Below, in pieces: positions 23,900 to 31,921 of a stretch of 43,522 nt of DNA (within the stretch, counting starts at the first letter, position 1; each line of letters starts with the position of its first letter). The DNA is taken from the IMG/VR virus record IMGVR_UViG_3300024500_000046, positions 1-43,522 of that record. The stretch is one strand, 5' to 3'. Made by a program: the position numbers and the translations under genes. The stretch is from a virus. The notes beneath the pieces are model-generated. The model saw only the letters and a program-made list of their open reading frames with translations, was not told where the DNA came from and did no database searches.

Positions 23900-24799
23900 A
23901 TGAAATACCTTCTGATCGACGGCAACAGTGTCGGGTATGCCTGCCACTACGCAACCAAGCTCAACGCAGGCGGCATGGAGACGCAGGCGGTTTTCGGCTT
24001 TACCAAGACCATGCGCGAACTGCGCGTGACATACCCCGACTTCACGCCAATCGTGCTGTGGGACGGGCATGCCGACTGGCGCTTCAAACTCAACCCCGAC
24101 TACAAGTCCAATCGCGACAACGACCCCAAGAAAGTCGCGATCAAGGAGGCGTATCAGAAGCAGGGGCCGTACATCAAGGACATTGTCGAATCGCTCGGCG
24201 TGCGCCAGATGCGCGTCACAACGCACGAAGCGGACGACATGGCCGGCTACATGGTGACGGAGCTCACCGCGAAGCCTGGCAACGAGATTGTCCTGATCTC
24301 CGGCGACCGCGACTGGCTGCAGCTGGTCCGGCCTGGCGTGACGTGGCGTGACATGCGCGACGACGCCAAGATCGTGACGATGGCCAACTTCTTCGACAAG
24401 ACGGCCTACAAGACACCACTGGCGTTTCTCGAGGGCAAGTGCCTGCAGGGTGACTCGTCCGACTGCATCAGCGGCGTGGGCGGCATCGGCGAGAAGGGCG
24501 CGATCGACCTCTTGGCCACCTTCGGAAGCGTCAAGAACTTCTGGAAGGCATGCGAGGACGGTTCGTACAAGCCCACCAAGAAGGCGCTGGTCAGTCTCTA
24601 CGAAGGCGAGGGTCGCAAGCTCTTCGCCCGCAACTTTTCCATGATGCAGCTGCTTCGCGTCCAGAAGCCCAAGCCCGAGGCGGTCGAGCTTCGCAAGGGT
24701 GCCCTGGACGTTGCCCGCTTCCACGACCTGTGCGCGGAGCTGGCGTTCGGCAGCATCACCAAAAACGTCGAACACTTCATCAAACCATTCGAGGCTTAA
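23900..24799 (+). CDS. 5'-3' exonuclease / flap endonuclease (RNase H-like)
   Basis: A 299-residue FEN family nuclease like T4 RNase H and the Pol I 5' domain. Metal-binding motifs are in order: LLIDGNS, LWDGHADWR, THEADDMAGYM, LISGDRDWLQL, and the helix-three-turn-helix LQGDSSDCISGVGGIGEKGA. It removes RNA primers and flaps ahead of the ligase. The DnaE-type polymerase here has no Pol I partner in the window, so this protein probably fills that gap. It is followed two bases later by RecA. Confidence 0.9.
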   Translation: MKYLLIDGNSVGYACHYATKLNAGGMETQAVFGFTKTMRELRVTYPDFTPIVLWDGHADWRFKLNPDYKSNRDNDPKKVAIKEAYQKQGPYIKDIVESLGVRQMRVTTHEADDMAGYMVTELTAKPGNEIVLISGDRDWLQLVRPGVTWRDMRDDAKIVTMANFFDKTAYKTPLAFLEGKCLQGDSSDCISGVGGIGEKGAIDLLATFGSVKNFWKACEDGSYKPTKKALVSLYEGEGRKLFARNFSMMQLLRVQKPKPEAVELRKGALDVARFHDLCAELAFGSITKNVEHFIKPFEA

Positions 24800-24801
24800 C
24801 T

Positions 24802-25806
24802 ATGTCCGTAGCAGACCTGATTTCATCACTGGAGAAGGAGCTCGGTGCCAACGCTGGCAATCAGCAAGTCACCCGCTTCATCGACACCGGCTTTCCCCCG
24901 CTCAACAAGATCATGTCGGGTCGCTATGACGGCGGCCTGCCGTTTGGTCGCATGGTGGAGATGTTCGGTGAGTCCTCCACCGGCAAGACCGCACTCGCAA
25001 CGAAGTGGATGGTCGAGGCGCAGCGCATGGGCGGTGTCGCAGGCTTCATCGACTGGGAGCGTTCGTTCGACGTGGGCCTGGCCGAGAGCTTCGGCTTGAA
25101 GTCTGAGCGTCCGTACTGGATTTACGCCAAGCCGAAGACCTGGGAGGAGGGCAACGTCGTTGCCGCCAAGGCCTGCAAGATCATTCGTGAGAGCAAGGCC
25201 ATCGCTGCCGATGCGCCGATCCTGTTCGTCTTCGACTCGATCGCCGCCGCTCTGCCTCAGTCGCAAGCTGAGAAGGAGATTGACCAGTACACGATGAACG
25301 ACACAACGGCACTGGCTCGCGTGACTTCGACCACGCTCAAGGCGATGGCGCAGCACTGCGAGGAGTTCAACGCGACGTTCCTGTACCTGAACCAGATGCG
25401 CCTGAAACCTGGCGTCGTCTACGGCGATCCGCGAACCACTCCTGGCGGCAAGGCAATGGAGTTCTATGCAACCGCCCGACTGGCTCTGGGTCGTCAGAAG
25501 ATCATGGAGCAGCAGGACGGCGAGAAGACCTTCATTGGCCAGAACATCAGCATCCAGTGCGTGAAGTCCAAGATGACCAAGCCCTTCCAGGAGACGAGCC
25601 TGCGGCTGGTCTTCGACGACACGGGCGTGGCCACCTTCGACACGGTGCTGTCGCTGTTGGAGTTCCTGATCGCCGAGAAGCTGGTCACGTACTCCAAGCC
25701 TCGAGTGACCTGGACGGACGGCAAGCAATACTTTGTCAAGGCACTGGCCGAGAAGATTCGCACCGAGGGCGCATTCGCCGAACTCGTGGCGCTGTTGCCG
25801 AAGTAA
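24802..25806 (+). CDS. recA: RecA/UvsX-like recombinase
   Basis: A 334-residue strand-exchange ATPase. Walker A is GESSTGKT (residues 56-63), the catalytic Glu is in DWERSF, Walker B is ILFVFDSIAA, and the DNA-binding loop region starts at NQMRLKPGVVYGDP with TPGGKAMEFYA after it. It forms filaments on single-stranded DNA for recombination-dependent replication and repair. The length is close to host RecA, but the C-terminal domain is reduced, as in phage UvsX. No strong Shine-Dalgarno (TTAAC) precedes the ATG, suggesting coupling to the nuclease. Confidence 0.9.
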   Translation: MSVADLISSLEKELGANAGNQQVTRFIDTGFPPLNKIMSGRYDGGLPFGRMVEMFGESSTGKTALATKWMVEAQRMGGVAGFIDWERSFDVGLAESFGLKSERPYWIYAKPKTWEEGNVVAAKACKIIRESKAIAADAPILFVFDSIAAALPQSQAEKEIDQYTMNDTTALARVTSTTLKAMAQHCEEFNATFLYLNQMRLKPGVVYGDPRTTPGGKAMEFYATARLALGRQKIMEQQDGEKTFIGQNISIQCVKSKMTKPFQETSLRLVFDDTGVATFDTVLSLLEFLIAEKLVTYSKPRVTWTDGKQYFVKALAEKIRTEGAFAELVALLPK

Positions 25807-25824
25807 CCCCGACCTGGCGCTTTC

Positions 25825-25830
25825 TATACT
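25825..25830 (+). promoter_or_regulatory. TATACT -10 without operator
   Basis: TATACT after the RecA stop, upstream of AGGAG and a TTG start. No palindrome copy is nearby, unlike most promoters here; the -35 is unclear. Confidence 0.4.
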
Positions 25831-25856
25831 GGGCTCCCAACCCAGGAGAGAGCGCT

Positions 25857-26222
25857 TTGGAAAAGGTCGTCATCGGCTTTATTCCGCCCATTGTGGGCGT
25901 CAACGGAGTCTTCAACACCTTCCGCATGGGCCGGCGCTACGCCACTCTTGCGGAAGGTGAAGAAGTATTCCTGATGGACGAAAAGAGGAAGGTGGTGTTC
26001 GGACGCGCCACCGTTCTCGATGTATCAGTCGGTCCGGTAAGCGCCTTGTGCGCCTGCTTCGCGTTCGAAAACCATACGGAGCTCGACAAGGAAGACGGCG
26101 AACACGCCGAGCGCCTGTTCAAGCTGCTTCAACGCATCTACGGCCCGCACATCGTCCAGCCACACAAGACCGCCACGGTCGTGAAGCTGAGAAGGGTCAT
26201 GGATGAAGTTCAAGGAACATAA
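25857..26222 (+). CDS. ASCH/PUA-like domain protein
   Basis: A 121-residue protein starting at TTG, with AGGAGAG 6 bases upstream. FRMGRRYATLAEGEEVFLMD then VFGRATVLDVSVG follows the ASCH pattern (a beta barrel in which a Lys/Arg-rich turn precedes a Gly-Glu-x-Val strand and a G-R-A-x-V strand). ASCH domains bind RNA or modified nucleotides. The match is modest. The next gene begins inside its last codons. Function here unknown. Confidence 0.55.
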   Translation: MEKVVIGFIPPIVGVNGVFNTFRMGRRYATLAEGEEVFLMDEKRKVVFGRATVLDVSVGPVSALCACFAFENHTELDKEDGEHAERLFKLLQRIYGPHIVQPHKTATVVKLRRVMDEVQGT

Positions 26223-26565
26223 GGTCAACTTCAAGCACAGCGGAGCATGGTACGAGCTGGACGATGGTCGCGGCTTGTACCTCGCTCACCGTCAGATGCG
26301 CCACGTCTACAAGAAGAGGAACGCATGGTGCGTCGAGCGGATCGCCCTCGAGGACACGATCGCGATGGGCTACAGCGCAGCGGGTGTGGCGGTACGACAA
26401 GGCAAGCGCAAGCTGGTGTGGCTCACCAGCGTCGAGGACTTCTTCGGACCGGACTCGTTCACGAACCCCGACAACATCCTTCAGCGGTGTCTTCCGCTGA
26501 ATCGCTTCAAGGTCATTCCTGCAATGAACTTGGGCAATGTCGAAGCTGCAATGCGTCTCCGGTGA
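26203..26565 (+). CDS. Hypothetical protein, 120 aa
   Basis: Basic protein without a recognised domain; beta-rich start (VNFKHSGAWYELDDGRGLYL). It overlaps the preceding gene by 20 bases, with GAAGGG upstream of the ATG, so it is part of the same transcript. Function unknown. Confidence 0.65.
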   Translation: MKFKEHKVNFKHSGAWYELDDGRGLYLAHRQMRHVYKKRNAWCVERIALEDTIAMGYSAAGVAVRQGKRKLVWLTSVEDFFGPDSFTNPDNILQRCLPLNRFKVIPAMNLGNVEAAMRLR

Positions 26566-26575
26566 AAAATGTAGA

Positions 26576-26600
26576 AGTCCCTGACCGAAAGATTTAATAT
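26576..26600 (+). promoter_or_regulatory. Promoter with a shortened operator
   Basis: AGTCCCTGACC (26576-26586) looks like the operator with three central bases missing. TTTAAT/TAATAT (26593-26600) is the -10. The ATG at 26607 would fall at the transcription start. Confidence 0.4.
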
Positions 26601-26606
26601 CAAACC

Positions 26607-27014
26607 ATGATTTTAGAAACCGCAATCATCTGCCTGGCTCTGAACATTTACCACGAAGCTCGTGGAGAAATGATTCCGGGTCAGTACGCTGTGGCCAACG
26701 TGACGCTCAATCGCGCAAAGGGCGATTCGTCCGAAGTCTGCCGCATCGTCACGGCCAAGCATCAGTTCTCATGGACGAACAAGCTGCTGTCAAAGCAGGG
26801 TGGCCAGTGGGTGCTCAAGCGCCAGGGCTACCCGAAGGACGAGTACGCATGGCTGCTGGCTCAGCGCGTTGCAAAGACCGCGCTCAAGCGACCGGACATG
26901 GACTTCACCGGAGGGGCAACCTTCTATCACGCCACGTACGTCTCACCCGCGTGGCGTTCGAGTGTCGAGCGCACCAAGAAAATGGGCTCACACATTTTTT
27001 ACAGGACACGATAA
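26607..27014 (+). CDS. SleB-type cell-wall hydrolase
   Basis: A 135-residue peptidoglycan hydrolase of the SleB/Hydrolase_2 family. The signature runs through LNIYHEARGE (catalytic Glu), VANVTLNRA, VCRIVTAKHQFSW, TGGATFYHATYVSPAW and SHIFYRTR. The family cuts the glycan strand in spore cortex or phage endolysins. The N-terminus (ILETAIICLALNIY) is hydrophobic but too short to be a clear signal peptide. It is an unusual neighbour for RecA and SbcCD; a lysis or superinfection role is possible. There is no Shine-Dalgarno sequence, and the promoter places the RNA start at the ATG. Confidence 0.82.
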   Translation: MILETAIICLALNIYHEARGEMIPGQYAVANVTLNRAKGDSSEVCRIVTAKHQFSWTNKLLSKQGGQWVLKRQGYPKDEYAWLLAQRVAKTALKRPDMDFTGGATFYHATYVSPAWRSSVERTKKMGSHIFYRTR

Positions 27015-27027
27015 GTCACGGATGACT
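27014..27027 (+). promoter_or_regulatory. Operator over the SbcD start
   Basis: AGTCACGGATGACT includes an ATG (27022) and ends one base before the second ATG (27028). Confidence 0.45.
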
Positions 27028-28095
27028 ATGAAACCCTACGGAATCATCAGCGACACGCACCACCACAACTGGACGGCGTTCTCGCACACCACCAGCACAG
27101 GCGTCAACTCGCGCCTCGAATGGATTCTTCTGGAGACGCACCGAGCGGCCGATGCGGTGTTCAAGGCCGGAGGCGACACGCTCGTTCACGCCGGTGACTT
27201 GTTCCACGTTCGAGGCTCTGTGGCCCCGTCGGTGCTCAACCCGACACTGGCCACCTACAAAACGATCGTGGACGCGGGCATGAAGATCATCATCAACGCA
27301 GGCAACCACGACCTCGAAGGGCGCGAGGCGTCCGATGTGTCGAGCGCGATCACCGCGCTCAAAGAAGTTGGCTGCACGATCATCAACACGCCGACCGTTC
27401 TGCCCCACCAGGGGCTGGCCCTGTGCCCGTACATCGGCAAGGTCGCCGATCTGAAGAAGGCACTTGAGACGCTGCAGGATGAAATGGACGCACCGAACTG
27501 CGACCTGATCGTCCACGCCGGCATCGACGGTGTCATCAAGGGCTTGCCCGATCACGGGCTGGATGCCGAGTACCTGGCCAAGCTCAAGTTCGTCAAGACC
27601 TTCGCGGGCCACTACCACCACCACAAGAAGCTCCGCGACGGCGCGGGCGGCATGGGTGGCGTCTGGAGCATCGGCGCGCTCACGCACCAGACCTGGAGCG
27701 ACATTGGCACCAAGGCAGGCTTTCTCGTCGTCAATGGGCCGGAAGTCACCTGGCACGCAAGTCATGCACCGAGCTTCGTGGAGATCGACGGCACGACCAA
27801 GCCGGAAGAAATCCCACTGATCGTCGATGGCAACTATGTGCGTGCCAAAATCTTCAGCAGCAAGCCCTCTGAGATTGAGAACCTCCGCAAGTTTCTCGAA
27901 GGGGAGGGCGCACGAGGCGTGACGATCGTGAGCCAGCCCAAAGCGGGCGTGACGCGAACGGCCTCGACCGTGAAGGCGGGCGCATCGCTGGAGGTCAGCG
28001 TGTCTGACTACATCAAGGGCGCCGGCTATGGGCGTCAGACTGAACTCGCCGTCCTGTGCGACGAGATTCTCAAAGAGGCTCGGGAGGCCGCATGA
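27028..28095 (+). CDS. sbcD: SbcD/Mre11-like nuclease (gp47-like)
   Basis: A 355-residue metallophosphoesterase nuclease subunit. Motifs in order: SDTHHHN, HAGDLFHV, INAGNHDLE, HAGIDG and FAGHYHHHKK. With the next gene (SbcC) it forms the Mre11-Rad50-type end-processing complex, equivalent to T4 gp46/47. Two ATG codons (27022 and 27028) are candidates; both lie in or next to the operator palindrome and neither has a clear ribosome site. Its stop overlaps the SbcC ATG (ATGA). Confidence 0.88.
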   Translation: MKPYGIISDTHHHNWTAFSHTTSTGVNSRLEWILLETHRAADAVFKAGGDTLVHAGDLFHVRGSVAPSVLNPTLATYKTIVDAGMKIIINAGNHDLEGREASDVSSAITALKEVGCTIINTPTVLPHQGLALCPYIGKVADLKKALETLQDEMDAPNCDLIVHAGIDGVIKGLPDHGLDAEYLAKLKFVKTFAGHYHHHKKLRDGAGGMGGVWSIGALTHQTWSDIGTKAGFLVVNGPEVTWHASHAPSFVEIDGTTKPEEIPLIVDGNYVRAKIFSSKPSEIENLRKFLEGEGARGVTIVSQPKAGVTRTASTVKAGASLEVSVSDYIKGAGYGRQTELAVLCDEILKEAREAA

Positions 28096-30038
28096 AAATC
28101 AATCGCGTCATCATCGACAACTTCCTCACGCTTCAGCACGCCGAGATCGAGCTGGACGATCGTGGGCTCTTGCTCATTCAGGGCGACAACAAGGACGACA
28201 CCAGTGCCGACAGCAACGGTGCGGGCAAGTCGTCCATCGCGGATGCGATCTGCTGGGGCCTGTATGGCGTCACCGCACGAGGCGTGAGCACGGATGCAGT
28301 CGTCAACAAGACCGCCAAGAAGGACTGCAGGGTCGAGGTCCGACTGTCGGACGGCACGAACGAGTGGCGAATCGTTCGTCACCGCAAGGATTCGACGCAC
28401 AAGAACGCCACGCTGGTACAACAGAAAGACCCCAACCCCGCCTGCATTCCGATCGACCTGCACAAAGGCACCGAGCGCGAGACGCAGGAGGTCATCAACG
28501 CGCTGATCGGCTGTTCGCTCGATGTGTTTCAGGCTGCGGTCTACGCCGGTCAGGAGAAGATGCCTGACCTGCCGGCGATGACGGACAAGCAGCTGAAGCT
28601 GATGATCGAGGAGGCTGCAGGCACCGAGGTGCTGGCTCGAGCCCACCAGATCGCCCGCGAGAAGCTGAACACCGCACAGAAGGAGCTGGCATCGCTCGAC
28701 GCTCAGCTGTCCACGCAGGCGATGCAGCACACGCACGCCGTCACACGACTGTCGGAAGAGACAACCAAGCACGCCGACTTCGAGGCGCAGCGCAAGCCCA
28801 ACGCGAAGGCGGAGCTTGCCAAGACCATTCCACTGCAGGCGAAGATCATCGCGCTGGGTGGCGAAATCGACGCTGAAATGCTCAAGGATCGCGGCAAGGA
28901 ATTGCTCAAGATCAGCACGACCTTCGCCTCGCTCAAGGGCGAACGAGACGAGCAGGCGCGTCTGGACAAGGCCATTCTGGACGCACACAAGGTCTTCGCC
29001 ACCGCCGAGTCAGTCGCTCGTCGAGCCAAGCAAGCTCACACCGATGCGGTCGAGGCGCTCCGCACACTGAACGACAAGGTGGGCCAGCCCTGCGGCGAAT
29101 GCGGCAAGGCGTATTGCGAACACGACCTGGAGACGGTCAAGAAGCTGCGCGAAGCTGACCTGGAGAAAGCCACCGAAGAACTCAAGCGGTGCGCGAACGA
29201 GTACAAGAGCGCGAAGGAAGCGCTGCACGAAGCGCAGAAGCTCGCCAGTGACCACAAAGACTCGATGACCGATGTGTCTGCACTGGCTGCGCGACAGCGC
29301 GAACTGCAAGACGAGCTGGCGAAGATCGAGGTTCTGAAGAAGGAGAAGACCGCGATCGAGGTGGAGGTCGAGAAGTGCAAAACGGCGGCCGGCGTTTGGT
29401 TGAAAAATGACAATCCTTATACCGCGAGCGTGGCGCTGATGGAGAAGACGCTCAAGGAGCTCGAGGGCCAGATCAAGGCAACTGACGAGAAGAAGCGTGA
29501 GCTGGAAGCTCGGGTCGAGATTCTTCAGGATGCGGTGTCGGTGTACGGGCCGGCGGGTGTACGGGCGCACATTCTGGATACGGTCACGCCGTACCTGAAC
29601 GACCGCACGAGCCACTACCTGTCGGCGCTGGCTGACGACAACATCCACGCCGTCTGGAACACCCTGACCACGAACGCGAAGGGCGAGGTCAAGGAGAAGT
29701 TCCAGATCGAGGTCACGAACGACAAGGGTGCCGAGTCCTTCGAAGGGCTGTCAGGCGGCGAGAAGCGCAAGGTTCGCCTGGCGTGTGCGATGGCGCTTCA
29801 GGACATGGTCGCATCCCGCGCCACCAAGCCCATCAACATCTTCATCGCCGACGAGGTCGATCACGCACTGGACGAATCGGGTCTGGAGCGCCTGATGACG
29901 GTGCTGAACGACAAGGCGAAGGAGCGCGGCACGGTGATCGTCATCAGCCACAACTCGCTGTCGGACTGGATCGACGAGGTCATCACGGTCACGAAGGAGA
30001 AGGGCTATGGAAAAGTCAGCGGCGCTACTTGCAAGTAG
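28092..30038 (+). CDS. sbcC: SbcC/Rad50-like ATPase (gp46-like)
   Basis: A 648-residue SMC-like ATPase. Walker A is split around an insert (QGDNKDDTSADSNGAGKSS). Long coiled coils follow on each side of a zinc hook CGEC (from about residue 334). The signature LSGGEKRKVRLA and Walker B NIFIADEVDHALDESG are near the end, with a His switch at VISHNS. It tethers DNA ends for processing by the SbcD partner. It is small compared with bacterial SbcC (about 1000 residues) because its coiled coils are short. GGGAGG lies 6 bases before the ATG. Confidence 0.92.
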   Translation: MKINRVIIDNFLTLQHAEIELDDRGLLLIQGDNKDDTSADSNGAGKSSIADAICWGLYGVTARGVSTDAVVNKTAKKDCRVEVRLSDGTNEWRIVRHRKDSTHKNATLVQQKDPNPACIPIDLHKGTERETQEVINALIGCSLDVFQAAVYAGQEKMPDLPAMTDKQLKLMIEEAAGTEVLARAHQIAREKLNTAQKELASLDAQLSTQAMQHTHAVTRLSEETTKHADFEAQRKPNAKAELAKTIPLQAKIIALGGEIDAEMLKDRGKELLKISTTFASLKGERDEQARLDKAILDAHKVFATAESVARRAKQAHTDAVEALRTLNDKVGQPCGECGKAYCEHDLETVKKLREADLEKATEELKRCANEYKSAKEALHEAQKLASDHKDSMTDVSALAARQRELQDELAKIEVLKKEKTAIEVEVEKCKTAAGVWLKNDNPYTASVALMEKTLKELEGQIKATDEKKRELEARVEILQDAVSVYGPAGVRAHILDTVTPYLNDRTSHYLSALADDNIHAVWNTLTTNAKGEVKEKFQIEVTNDKGAESFEGLSGGEKRKVRLACAMALQDMVASRATKPINIFIADEVDHALDESGLERLMTVLNDKAKERGTVIVISHNSLSDWIDEVITVTKEKGYGKVSGATCK

Positions 30039-30108
30039 GGACGAGCCGGTCAGGTTCGATCGCAACACTGCCGCGCAGGAGTTCGCGCACCTGTTGCGAA
30101 CCCCTGGC

Positions 30109-30133
30109 TATACTACAGATAAGTCAGCCCTGA
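30109..30133 (+). promoter_or_regulatory. TATACT -10 with operator
   Basis: TATACT (30109-30114) followed by AGTCAGCCCTGA (30122-30133) at and after the transcription start. It reads into the gene at 30160. Confidence 0.55.
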
Positions 30134-30159
30134 AAGACCGCGGGCTGGAGGAGTTCAGG

Positions 30160-30606
30160 ATGGTGGAACAAGTCAAGAAGACCGAAGAGGAGCTGGCTCT
30201 GGACGAGTTGGCCAAGAAAATGTCCGAGGCGATGAAGCGCACTCAGGAGACGTTCATGCTCTCCGCGCCCGCCTCGCTCACGGTACGCAAGAGCAATGGA
30301 GCGTACAGCAAGGCAGCGCATGTGGGCATGGAAGACTTCCAGCCCACGTCGGCGTACGTCGGCAAGCGCGGCAAGATCATCTTCGTGTTCAAGCCCGTCA
30401 TGGTGGCTGACTACGTGGAGATGGAAATGGACGAGCAGCAGGCGTTCGCTCACCTGAATGGGTTCAAGGACTTCATTCGAGAGAACGTGGGCGACCTGCA
30501 TCGGCTGCAGTCCGAGATCAAGGTGGAGATGGCCAAGAAAGCCGAAGAGCAGAAGCTGGCAGATCGGTTCGAGACGTACAAGGACTTGGGCTTCGGCTCG
30601 TGGTGA
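30160..30606 (+). CDS. Coiled-coil protein ending in GFGSW
   Basis: A 148-residue protein with a helical, charged N-terminus and C-terminus and a beta-rich middle (RGKIIFVFKPVMVADYVEM). The GGAGGAG site 8 bases upstream supports ATG 30160; upstream in-frame codons precede the promoter. The end, YKDLGFGSW, resembles the tails of the WGR protein and its neighbour. No domain recognised. It is followed by the RuvC-like gene after 9 bases. Confidence 0.65.
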   Translation: MVEQVKKTEEELALDELAKKMSEAMKRTQETFMLSAPASLTVRKSNGAYSKAAHVGMEDFQPTSAYVGKRGKIIFVFKPVMVADYVEMEMDEQQAFAHLNGFKDFIRENVGDLHRLQSEIKVEMAKKAEEQKLADRFETYKDLGFGSW

Positions 30607-30615
30607 AAGGCAACA

Positions 30616-31191
30616 ATGAAAATCAAGATCGTGGGCATGGACCCGTCAATGTCCAACTGGGGCATCGCCAAGGCGACGCTCGATGTGTCAACAATGGAGT
30701 GGACGGTCGATGACCTGATCCTGGTGGAGACGGAAAGCGAGTCGAAGAAGGGCGTCATCAAGCAGTCGGATGACCTGCGCCGCGCCAAGATCGTCAAGGA
30801 AGGCATGATCGAGGCGTGCGAAGACGCATCGTTCGCCATCAGCGAGATTCCGTTCTGCAACCCCGCAGGCTATGCGGCGGCCAACTTCAACTCGGGGCTG
30901 GTGACGGGCGTCCTGGCGGCGTGCCCGATCCCTCTGATTCAGGTCTTCCCCGCCGAGGTCAAGCAAAAGGCCACCGGCATCCGGTCCGCGACCAAGGACG
31001 AAATGATCGAGTGGGCCATCAAGCGGTTTCCAGCTGCGCCCTGGCGGATGCGTACCCTCAAGGGCAAGTCGATCCCCACCAAGGCGAACGAGCACCTGGC
31101 CGATGCGGTGGCCGCGATCAACGCCGGTCTGGATTCGACCCAGCTCCAGCAAGCGCTGGCAATCTATCGGGGCATCAAAGTCGCCGCGTAA
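30616..31191 (+). CDS. ruvC: RuvC-like Holliday junction resolvase
   Basis: A 191-residue RNase H-fold nuclease. VGMDPSMSNWGIA carries the first Asp, ISEIPF the middle Glu, and NEHLADAVAAINAG the late acidic residue of the RuvC active site. It would resolve four-way junctions from RecA-mediated recombination. Phage RuvC homologues may also cut flaps. No RuvA or RuvB is present in the window. The length is near bacterial RuvC (about 170). AAAGG lies upstream of the ATG. Confidence 0.82.
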   Translation: MKIKIVGMDPSMSNWGIAKATLDVSTMEWTVDDLILVETESESKKGVIKQSDDLRRAKIVKEGMIEACEDASFAISEIPFCNPAGYAAANFNSGLVTGVLAACPIPLIQVFPAEVKQKATGIRSATKDEMIEWAIKRFPAAPWRMRTLKGKSIPTKANEHLADAVAAINAGLDSTQLQQALAIYRGIKVAA

Positions 31192-31198
31192 GACCCTA

Positions 31199-31234
31199 AG
31201 TCACCCGTGAATACTGAGTATCAGTCACGGAGTC
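31199..31234 (+). promoter_or_regulatory. Operator with a second half copy
   Basis: AGTCACCCGTGA (31199-31210), then AGTCACGGAGTCA, a left-half repeat (31223-31235). GAGTAT near 31216 is a poor -10. The pair lies between RuvC and the next gene. Confidence 0.45.
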
Positions 31235-31241
31235 AGCAGTT

Positions 31242-31844
31242 ATGGCATCAGAAGTTTTCGATTCAGTGAAAGCAGCCCATGTGGGCATCGTCGCCCAGGC
31301 AGTCAGCAAGATCGCAGGGCTTGAGGCTACGTTCATCATTCATGACGAGTTGTCCAGCCCTACGGTCCAGTACAAGCCCCAGACCTTCGAGGATCGCAAG
31401 ACGGTCTTTGGCGCCCAGCTGCGTATCTCGTGGACTGTGCCGGAGATGATGGTCGAAGACAGCGATGCAAGGCTCGCTCGGCAGCTGGCGATCAAGCATG
31501 GCGAACAGTTGCGCGCCGAAATCAAGCGCGAGTGTCCCGACTGCGACAGCTGCCCCAAGCTGCGAATGGAAGTTTCCGAACGCGACGACTTCAATCGAGC
31601 CGAGCGCCAGTATGTGATGACCGCCAGTTGCCGAACCGATCGGCAAAGCGGCTTCATGCAGGTCTGCCCAAACGGAAAGACTGCCGTTCTGAAGGGTCAT
31701 ACCGCACTGGTGGCTGCAAATGAATGGGCTGGCAACGCGCCCTTCATCGACATTCCAGGAACTTCGGTATCAAGTCCGGAGCCTGCACCTTATATAAGGA
31801 CTGACCCCGACAAGCCGACTTCGGACATCGGCGAAGCGTGGTGA
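31242..31844 (+). CDS. Hypothetical Cys-motif protein ending in EAW
   Basis: A 200-residue protein. CPDCDSCPKLRM near residue 100 and two later cysteines suggest metal binding. The C-terminus ends DIGEAW, close to the G-S-W tails noted elsewhere. CCTTATATAAGG lies within its last coding bases (31788-31799). CGGAG lies 9 bases before the ATG. No family recognised. Confidence 0.65.
   Translation: MASEVFDSVKAAHVGIVAQAVSKIAGLEATFIIHDELSSPTVQYKPQTFEDRKTVFGAQLRISWTVPEMMVEDSDARLARQLAIKHGEQLRAEIKRECPDCDSCPKLRMEVSERDDFNRAERQYVMTASCRTDRQSGFMQVCPNGKTAVLKGHTALVAANEWAGNAPFIDIPGTSVSSPEPAPYIRTDPDKPTSDIGEAW
31788..31799. repeat. CCTTATATAAGG palindrome
   Basis: A 12-base perfect palindrome identical to the core at 326-337. 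It lies in coding sequence shortly before the reductase promoter; a second CTTATAT follows at 31848. Confidence 0.5.
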
Positions 31845-31862
31845 GTTCTTATATGGAACGTA

Positions 31863-31882
31863 AGTCACAACTGAGGTAGACT
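31863..31882 (+). promoter_or_regulatory. Operator and TAGACT for the reductase
   Basis: AGTCACAACTGAG (31863-31875) ends one base before TAGACT (31877-31882); CTTATATGG lies upstream. Same geometry as at 3792 and 22957. Confidence 0.55.
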
Positions 31883-31921
31883 TCGCGTCCTTTTCTCAAA
31901 ATTCAATCAACAAGGAGCCTT

